Shown here one piece after another: positions 37,181 through 64,000 of a stretch of DNA of 64,000 bases (positions are counted from its first letter, which is position 1; each line of letters begins with the position of its first letter). Source of the stretch: Anseranas semipalmata (lineage: Eukaryota; Chordata; Aves; Anseriformes; Anseranatidae). The notes under the pieces were generated by a model that saw only the letters and a program-made list of their open reading frames with translations, was not told the DNA's origin and searched no databases. The position numbers were made by a program, and so were the translations under genes. Where the stretch lies: contig VXAA01005609.1 in NCBI GenBank assembly GCA_013399115.1, positions 401,449 through 465,448 of the forward strand. The letters are read 5' to 3'.

Positions 37181-40100
37181 GAGTTACAGGAATAAAACAC
37201 TGTGAGGGAGGGTTATCACAGTAAGATGGAACGTATTTGCTTGTAAGTTGGATAATACAGAATTCACCTTGTTCTTGCATATACTGTAAAGGTGAGTAGA
37301 ACCACTTTCTATTTGCCTCTCTGCCAGGGAGATAAACAGTCTGAGAAGTCTTATCATGTTTTTTGATAAGTTTATTAACACAGTTGTGTAAGGTGCAAGG
37401 ACACATATTCAGTATGTCTGCAATCCTCTACAGTATTGTGCCCTCTGGTTTGTGCTATTACAGCAATAGTATTTTTTGAAATTTCTGTTAATCTTTTGGT
37501 TCATAGAGAAAACATGACTTTATGACCTTCTGGGACATGTTGACATGCTGAAAATATTAAGAATGAAGAATTAAAAAAAAAAAAAGTTCTAAATTCTAGT
37601 AATTCTGGTCTTGCTAATTGTCCAGCAAAAACAAGGCAACACTGTTGTATGTATGAGGTAAGCATAAGGTATCAGTCAATCAAATATTATTGATAGGATT
37701 TACACCATCAATCATTTTGAACTCCTGGAAAGCATTATTAGGGAAACTCTGCTCTGCCTTATCCCTTTTGTATTACTCAGCCAAGATAATTTAAACTGAT
37801 TTAGTTGATTTTATTTTTACTTAGAGATGGTTCATTTGCATGTTCTTCATCCTGCATGGTTTCAGTTTAGATATATAATATCAACAGTTCTTACCAGTTC
37901 TTTAAGAAGAATTGTAGAAATACTAATCTTTCTGTAAAAGGTCGTTCTCCCAACATTTCTGTTTACGTGTCAGTGGACTCTCTTGGTTTAAATTTCTTTC
38001 CTACACATGCTTATAGCAATAAAACAAGATTTGCAAAATAGAGTAATAATTTGTATGGACAAAGATATTGGAAACAGTTTCTGACATTTCAGAGTCATGT
38101 TAACTGAGCTTGTAACAAAGACTAGAACTCATGTTCTGTTTACTGTGATAGATGAGAGAGGAACTTGAAAAAAAAGCATGTTAACAAAAAATTATAACCC
38201 TAATATAACATAGATGACCAAATCGTTTAACAAAGATATGAACGTTTCCAAAGATTATTAAAAATGTAGCAAGGCAAAATATTGCTAAAAGGTAGTGGGG
38301 GAGGCACCTTTATGTCTGCAGGTTTTAAATACCTTCTCTAATCCAGAATAGCAGAGTAGCCATAAGATGGCAGCACTTTGCACAAAGAGCTCCTGAAACC
38401 CTAAATCCCGTTCTTTTCCGTGAAACAGCCTGGACCCGCTGACAGGAGGAGTGGACTGGATTCTGCGTGTCCGTAAATCGAAACCATACTGTCAAAGTTC
38501 AGAATGACTTCTTGAAAGCTTCATAAATCTGGCTGGTTTCAGTCAGTGCCTTGGCCCATTTTCTTAGTTTTTAGCAGCTGTTTGAATGCTGAGATGAACG
38601 AGCTTATCTATTTCGTCTATTCTAGATTAACATTATTCAAACCCTATGTTTCAGCAAAGCCCTGGAGTTCTGTGTCCCTAAGTATAGCAAGGTCACCTAT
38701 AATATAGGTATATTTTCTCTGTGTAAGAGCGGGGTGGGAAAGGTACTTTTTACAAGTGATTTAATCCTAGCCTGGTAGTTTAGAATTTACATCTGGATAA
38801 ATCAGGCCTGAATACATCATGCTTACAAATTCCTTCTAACTTTTTCAAAAGCAACTATTGTCACCTAGCTCAATTTGCTTATCCCTTGCATTTCTTGCTA
38901 TGCAGCTGCAACATGCATGTCTCAGGGCTGCCTTTGGTCCTTTTGTAACAGGGAAAGTAAGTAGAGTTTGCACTCAGCATTAATCTGAACGGAGGAAATT
39001 GCAGAAAGCTCTCCGTTTAAAGAGCAGAGACCTGACATGATGTGGAGTTAATGTTAAACTCTGTGAAGTTAATGCTAATGCTCAGAGCCGTTCCAGCCAC
39101 CAGCACGGAGCTGAGGTGCTTGCTCTGGGGTCCCACCACCTCACTTTTATAGTGCAGGGAGAGCTAGGTGTACAGTGCAACTGTGAAAATCAAACAGAAA
39201 CTTAGGCCAGATTCAATGGGCTGAGTGGAAATCCCTGGCATGTTTTGATTGCTGTGGTCTGGCTGACAGTCCCAGTTGGAAACCACGTGATTTTTCCTCG
39301 GGTTCCACCTGAGTCCCAGTGCAGTTAGGAGGTTTGATTATTTGGCTTTGACTGTGAAAGTTTATCCGAATCTGAAAATCAAACAAATCTTTCAGAGTGC
39401 TCAACCATGCAAAGGAAATTGAGGACAAAGGTTTGCTCACGCCCTTGGCTGAAACCAGCTGGGTCAGAGCTATGGTTGAGGTAAACATGGGTTGAAAACA
39501 CCCTGGGCTGTCTGCATGCTGTTCACTGCAGAGTTGGTGATAAATTTGTCCTTCTTCCTCCTTTTCCCCTCTGTTTGTTCAGAGGTAGGTTGTTGACTTC
39601 ACTTTGCCCTCATCTAGCAGCAGCTCGCTGCTCCGGAAACAAGAGGAGACCAGAGCATGAATCATGACCTGAGTCATGGATCTGCAACACCCCACTTTGC
39701 TCAGGGCTGGAGGGAAAAAATTCCTTTCCTACGTGAGGCCGTTCAGCTTGCGCAATACACTGGAAGGAGCTGCAGACTCCATTCATCTTCTAAAATTGCT
39801 CTCCACTGCCTGTATAGCAGTGCTTACAAACAAAATGTGAAGAGAGTTACGAGAAGCCTCCGCCTTTTCACACACTTGCCCGCACGTTGGTAGGGCTCTG
39901 TGCTTTAACCTACACAGCAATGTTTTGGTGTGAGTCCCCTAGCTGGGTATGATGTTAGTACATGTCCAAACAGGGGCAGCTCAGTCACTGTACATCCACA
40001 TGGTCGCTTACTGCAGGCTCTGTGTCATTTATACGGGACCTGAATGCTTACAGCAGTTTCTTTGGACTGAGGCTGTTTTCTGTTGGAGCAATACCTATCT

Positions 40101-43100
40101 CACACGGTGCGGATTAACAAAGAATGATAGCAAATAGTATCAAACAACATTGAAATGCATAAATCCAAATACATTTATTTATTTTCCACAGTGATTTGGT
40201 AGGTTATACTGTTGTTTCTTATCTAGAAAAAAAATCAAGTTCAGAGAAAAAAAGTAAAATTACTGGTTAGTTGCATTCACCATCATTATGAATTTCCCCA
40301 TTAAACACAGTTGTTCATTAGGGATTGTTGTTTCCTCTTTAAATGTTTTTGCCAGATCTCTACATAGTATTGCCAGGATTTATGGTGCAGCAAAGGTGGG
40401 AACAGGACAGTCCTTCCAGTGTCATTGCCGTATTTGTGTGCAGTTTCTGTCTGTTCTGAATTGTCCTGTTCACAGGATATTTTCATCACTATGTGGCTAC
40501 TCAAATCACCTCTGGTTCCTTAGAGCTTAATCTAAGCTTGGAAACTTTTTTTTTTTTCAGCCTTTCTTGCCTAGCTAATTGACAATCATCCTCTGAAACA
40601 TCTGTCATAGTTGTTCTTTGTAACTGGGGCTGTCAGGCTGGTGAGGGATATATATTTTCAGGAAGACATTTTCCAAAAGCGCCTTCCATTTCTGCTAGTC
40701 CAAGAGTCAGGAAGCACTTGACTGCAGCTACAGAACAGCTTCTTCTTTGTAAGAAAAATATTTCACCACTTATTCGATAGACTTTTGCATATTCTTCAGT
40801 TACCATCTTTCTGGACAAAAGGTTTGCCCTAAACTTTGATCTCTATCTCACTGCTTCCATTCCCACAGCACTGGACAGGAAGAGAAAAACATTTTCTGAA
40901 AGGCAGGAGACACTTCCCCCACCTTTGTAAATACTCACAGAACTGTTTCAGCATGTGGGACATCCAGACTTTAAATTACTCAGTATTTTTGCAGGCTTTC
41001 AGGATGAGAGTGTGTATGAGAAGAACATTCAGAATTAAGAGCTGGCTTGTGTGTGAAGCTGAGAGATCACTTACAAGAATTTCTCCTCTGTATGGATAGC
41101 TCTCCAGCTTCTAATTCAAAGAGATTTTCCTTGCTCCAATGAGCTTGGGACATACTGATCTTTTACGTTGACTGATAAGCTTTCACTGGAGCTAACATGC
41201 CGCCTCTTCCAGGTTTTGTCTAGCACAGGAGGAACTAGTTGTTGATTTCTCTTGGACTGGTCTTCCTGTATGTGTAATTATGCTACATCAGTTCATACCC
41301 TGTTTGCAGGAGCGGCTGGTATTTTTTTTTGCTAAAATGAAGTAATTTTTAGATTTGAATGGGCCAATGATGAGGCATGCTTTTGTATGCAAACACTTCC
41401 CATTTTGGAACCTTTACAGATCCAATCACCAGGCTGACTTTTGGATTCAGCTAAATGTGCCAGAAAATCTACACATTTCTTTTAGAGGAAAAAAGCCTTA
41501 TTAACGAAATGCAACTTGAGGCTACTATTTTTGTTTTATTTCTTATCCCCTGTCAACATCATTAGCTTTCTTTCTTTCTGTATTCTTTATATTCAATGTT
41601 GGTTACTCAACAGTGAATTTGTTAAAGGTTGATTGGATGACCAGCATATCTTTCTGTGCTATCTTCATGTATTGTAAGTGCCAGGTATGGGGAAAAATGC
41701 AGTAAAGATTTTATCCTGTACAAATTTTATTAGCTTTTAAAGAAGCACAGACCTGCATTGTTCAGTGTTGCCCATACTGAAAGATAAACAGTTGTATTCT
41801 GCTGTGATGTGTCATTATAAAACCATAACCCTGATTTAAGCAAGACCAGAATTTGTTCCAAAATGAATGTGTTGTGGCTGATAAAAACAGTAATAATTGT
41901 GTTGTCTATACTATAAACTACCATTTGTTATACCTCATTGGACTGATGCCTCTAAATTTGAGTTAACAGAACAAGACTGTCTTATAAACCTTCTTAAAGA
42001 AGGGGAATCTTGCTGTCAAAACAAGAAATTCCAGGACCCCAGAGGCTTTTACACATCCTCCCCACATCAGAGTGTCTAGTCCAGATTGCGGTTCTTCTAG
42101 CATGTGTGATAGCTAAAGCCAATAAAACAGTAAATTAGTAGAGGAACTTCCTGGTCAACTTATCTTTACATATCACACGAGATATTTAGTGACATTGCAA
42201 AACAAAGCTCATGTATCAACTTCCTACCTAGGTATTCTTGCCTTGCCCAAGATCTGCTCTTGGTGTATGCTATCTCCCTTCCTGGACCTCTTATCATCCT
42301 ATGCCCCTATCAGTGAGCTTGTCGTTCCCACTCTGTCCTGTCCTGTGATCCTCTCATTGTGAGTTTTTAAAAGTCAAAACTAACCTAGGTTCTTCACTCC
42401 TTATTTTTTCCTTTGTGTTTTTGTGGTTGTTTGTTTTGCTGTTTTCTTTTCTTCCTCTGCTCTACAGACAGTCTGGAGAGGTCTGTTCTTAATAAATTGC
42501 AGAAACTTAGTTATTTTACTCAAGGCAAGACTTACTCAGATTTGGCAGCCATCCCATTCAGAGGCAGGCACTTAGCCTCCAGTCATGCTGTCCTTGCCAA
42601 GACCTATATAAAATATTACCACACAAACAAATGGAGAACTGATACAATCATACTGAATTTGTAAGTTTTATGTAGGTTGTATTATTCTTTCTCTCTGCAC
42701 TAAAAAGTTTGATATCTTGAATCTAAAAATAAGCATTTACTAACTGCCAGCTGTTCAGCTGGCTGGTCCTTAACCTGGGATACTTCTGGTGTCTGGTATC
42801 TTTTGGTGGCTGAAGGACTGTCACCAAGTCCTTTTAGTACACACTTTGAGGTCTTGTTGTATTACCAGGGGCTAAAATTGAAAGGGCAAGCACTAGTTTT
42901 GGGAGTTCTGCAAGGCTGTAGACATAGCAACAATATTATAGGACATACACACAAATGTAAATTAAAGACAGGGAAATAAAATGCTCTTACAGAAGGATTT
43001 TTTAATTAGAATTAGCAAACATTTTCAGTCGACTCCACTTCATTTTGACCTTGTGTAGTTACAGACATTGTCCTCATAGACTTGTGTCTTCACCAGCTAA

Positions 43101-43421
43101 GGGAACATAATCTAGCTGATGCTTTTTTTCATGCCACAAGAAATTGTTGTAGGTGAACAAGTGGCTCACGAAGGACACTCCAATGTATAGAAAGCAGTTG
43201 AAAGAGACTTGAGAATGTTGTTGTAAATAGAAATGTTAGGGTATGGTTCCACAACAGTCTAAGCTGGGCTAAATTCAAACTATCATATTGCCACCTTCCT
43301 TGCCAGCTCTGCTTGTCTTTCCTGCTCCCTCCCTCAAACTGGTGCTCGCACTGGGCTGGGCAGTGACACAGTTCAGGGGACCCACCCAGGTGAAGATCAG
43401 CCCCCCCGGCCTTCCCCACAG
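37181..43421. other. Intergenic upstream of ITGB6
   Basis: No gene recognised. It includes a CTCF-like motif at 38,360. I saw no further repeats that I can name. Confidence 0.6.
38360..38375 (+). promoter_or_regulatory. CTCF-like (or YY1-like) motif 3
   Basis: CCATAAGATGGCAGCA fits the CTCF core at 14 of 16 positions and also contains AAGATGGC, the core of a YY1 site. It is on the same strand as the two other CTCF-like motifs. Confidence 0.3.
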
Positions 43422-43480
43422 ATTGGATTTTAATTGGATCAGGTTGAATCAGCTCACTGCTTGTTTGGACACCAGCACCG
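43422..43480 (+). other. Candidate upstream non-coding exon of ITGB6
   Basis: A pyrimidine-rich acceptor (cccccggccttccccacag, ending 43421) and a strong donor (gtaaga at 43481) frame 59 nt. The segment starts attggatttt and ends accagcaccg. The translation-start exon of ITGB6 has its own acceptor at 45027, so at least one 5' exon must lie upstream, and this is the best splice-consistent candidate I see. It could equally be a first exon beginning further left, or chance. Confidence 0.28.
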
Positions 43481-43562
43481 GTAAGAGTGAAGGGGTGTGA
43501 GCAGGGCAAAGGTAGGCTTGACGTAATCCGGTTTGAGCTGCTATGAAACTACCCATAGACTG

Positions 43563-43828
43563 TGTAAATACTAGTAAAATCGAATGTGCCTGGGAATGTT
43601 TCCAGGCACTAGAATGAGATTCTCTATGCTATTAAACTGTTAAAACGCTCCCTGGCATGAATTTGACCTCTTCCAATTAACACTCCCTGCAAACAATTTC
43701 TGGGCACAATTTGGTTGCTAGAATGGTCCCAATAGGCAATTTGCAAGCATAAACTCAGGTCTTTCTGTGCCAGTTGGCCTCAATGCCCAGGAATGTTTCC
43801 AGGCATGTTGAGTTTACTAGTATAGACC
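43563..43828. mobile_element. Short inverted-repeat element (foldback/MITE-like)
   Basis: The left arm (about 43,568-43,610) and the reverse complement of the right arm (about 43,785-43,824) share tactagtaaa, a short spacer and the palindromic core gcctgg(g/a)a...ttcc(a/t)gggca. About 170 bp separate the arms. I saw no transposase. A non-autonomous DNA transposon relic or an exapted conserved element both fit. It is 1.2-1.5 kb upstream of the ITGB6 start codon. Confidence 0.45.
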
Positions 43829-45027
43829 TATCCCTACTGTCACATCTTGCCCCAAAATTGCAGCTACCACCAGGTTTGAAAAAGGAGGTCCTGCCAGTTC
43901 TCATGGTGAGAGCAGCTTAGCTTTTTTTACAAGCTAGCTTCACAGCTTCGGTAGGATTTCTGACTGTGGAAAAGCAGGATATATGTTTTTAGGACAGATC
44001 AGCAACACAACTGATGAAATTTTAATTTTATGCTGCAGTGTGTAGAGTCAGTTGCAAACCCTTATGATAAGAGAGGACTTATCCTGAACAAATTATTTTC
44101 AAAGCACACAATAGCAAAGTATAAAAGATGAGAAGAGATGAAATCCAGAAATAAGAAATTTTATTTCCTTTAATAATGCTGTAAGAAATGCATATTTTGT
44201 CTTCATTCCAGGTGGCGGAAGGATGGGGGAAGAGATAGCAATAACTTGTTATATTGTTGTATCTGTGCTGTACTGCTGTAGAATACTTAGCCACTTACTA
44301 CATAGAGTTGAAGCTGAAGTGATTTTTTTCAAGTCAGTTGCAGAACTGGGAATATAATTATTCCTTCCTTTACATACTAAAAAGTCCACAATTGCAGCAT
44401 TTCCTTTCCAGTTCGCAATGTTAATAAAATAATTGTACTCTGTATCTTGAATTACCAAAGCCAGGTCCTCAATTATAACAATTGATTGCTTTTTGTTTTT
44501 TTCACAGTTGCCTTTACAAGTTTCCCTCCACACCAGGGAATCTGAAAAAATGGGATTTTTACATCTCTCCAGGTATATTCACTTAGCAATCATACGACCT
44601 GTCTGCCTAACCCACTCTCTCAGGGAACAATTAGAGGAGTTATTTTAGAGGAGCGTTTTAGAGTTGCTGTACACGCGAAAAACGCTCTCTTGGCTGGGTT
44701 GCTCTAGGACCCAGAGTGACTGGAATTGACAGAAGTCTTCACCTGAATGAATTTTCCTTCTGATCGTATACCTTATAAGGAGTACAGGAAAACAAGGAAG
44801 TGATAACCATGTTCAGGTTACTTTTATGCACAGCTTGCCGTCTTTACCTGCCCAGGTAGCTGTTGTTTTTATTTTCATTCATGTTCTGTCTCGATAGGTT
44901 TGAAGTTTCCTTGCAGTCCAGTGTAGGTGACACCTTAAAACATACTCTTTGGGAATGTATGGTTTTTACAACATTCTGCCTTTCCACGGACGATAATTAA
45001 CATGTTAATATTTTTTTTGTCACACAG
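43829..45027. other. ITGB6 5' flank or first intron
   Basis: The sequence ends in a strong polypyrimidine acceptor (atattttttttgtcacacag) at 45027. I found no convincing TATA box or CpG island. If the upstream candidate exon is real this is intron; otherwise it contains the promoter and first exon. Confidence 0.5.
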
Positions 45028-45043
45028 CCAGCACTGAAAACGA

Positions 45044-63267
<18,224 letters not shown>

Positions 63268-64000
63268 GTATATTCACTTTGAGCAATTTCTAGTGTCTAT
63301 GATTTAGAGCGCTGCTGTCTCTCTTATTTATAAGCTTGTGAATTGCTATTTTCATTATATATTCAATTATAATCAGTTCTGTATAAAGTGCTGTAATGTA
63401 GTATTTCTGAATGATCTTTAGATTTAAAATAATAAATATTTTTTTTACCCTAAAATGAGACACCTTTAGCTACTTCATAGCTCGTATAAGTTGGCATAGC
63501 TTTATTGGACCATACCAGTTTCTGTCACACTGGGTCAGACTTTAATGGTTGTTAACTGTTGTAGCTCAGAAGAGGTTTAAGTTTATTGACATACATTGAT
63601 GTTAAGCAGTGTATAATTTCACTCTGACATAATTATCAAAGTATAGCCATCTTAACCATTTTTGGGCTAATTCTGATTTTTTTTTTGTTATAATTTTAAC
63701 CTAGTAATCTAAATGATTTCAACTATTCTTGATTATGTGAGTATGATACAATCAGAATTTGAGGATTTGTATTTATAATTTTTTCCTCAGCTCTACCATT
63801 ATCAATCAGAAGTGATTCTCCTGAAACAATGGGAATAGTATTAAACTGGCAGGAACAAACAAGGAGATTGTGCTGAATACATGGGCTGGATTTATGTTGC
63901 TATAAATGAAAGAGGATTTACCCATTAAGTTGTGCACTGTTGGGAGATAAGAATCTATGTGGAAGACTCCAGTGAAAGAGAATGGAGTTGCATTGGCTTA
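63268..64000 (+). other. ITGB6 intron (partial)
   Basis: Intron continuing past the window. A short cacactgggtcagac at about 63,526 may be a scrap of the same retroposon family as at 59,150; otherwise nothing was seen. Confidence 0.75.

Noticed and set aside
44183..44404. Possible acceptor (ttcattccag at about 44,212) as an ITGB6 5' exon
   Set aside because: No good donor follows at a plausible distance, unlike the 43,422-43,480 candidate.

Overview
This is vertebrate nuclear DNA, AT-rich and intron-rich, with spliced exons, GT-AG junctions and polyadenylation signals. Both recognisable genes lie on the + strand. The sparse interspersed repeats, the relic types present (an old CR1-type LINE and MIR-like SINEs) and the protein sequences, which are close to but distinct from mammalian orthologues, suggest a sauropsid, most likely a bird. 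A turtle or crocodilian cannot be excluded from the sequence alone.

Layout. Positions 1 to about 13,955 hold the 3' half of RBMS1, a two-RRM single-stranded nucleic acid binding protein: seven coding exons (466-8594), an intron inside the 3' UTR (8602-11429) and a long terminal 3' UTR exon. About 13,955 to 43,400 is intergenic. It holds microsatellites, three CTCF-like motifs in one orientation, a decayed CR1-type LINE (about 35.0-37.2 kb) and a few exon-like or conserved-looking stretches that I could not assign. About 43,420 to the window end is the 5' two-thirds of ITGB6, the integrin beta-6 subunit. Ten coding exons (45044-63267) encode residues 1-553 plus the first base of codon 554, from the signal peptide through the PSI, hybrid and beta-I domains into the start of I-EGF3. 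A candidate non-coding exon and an inverted-repeat element sit just upstream. ITGB6 introns carry three MIR-like SINE relics and one other retroposon-like fragment. The remaining ITGB6 exons lie beyond the window.

The order RBMS1 then ITGB6, head to tail, matches the human 2q24.2 neighbourhood, so this looks like conserved synteny. The two genes are not functionally linked as far as I know: RBMS1 acts on nucleic acids in nucleus and cytoplasm, while ITGB6 pairs with integrin alpha-V at the epithelial cell surface. I found no operon, CRISPR array, tRNA or rRNA gene, intact mobile element or evidence of a new multigene system. The most interesting items are the inverted-repeat element upstream of ITGB6, the CR1 LINE relic, the RBMS1 3' UTR intron and the changed ligand-specificity loop of ITGB6.
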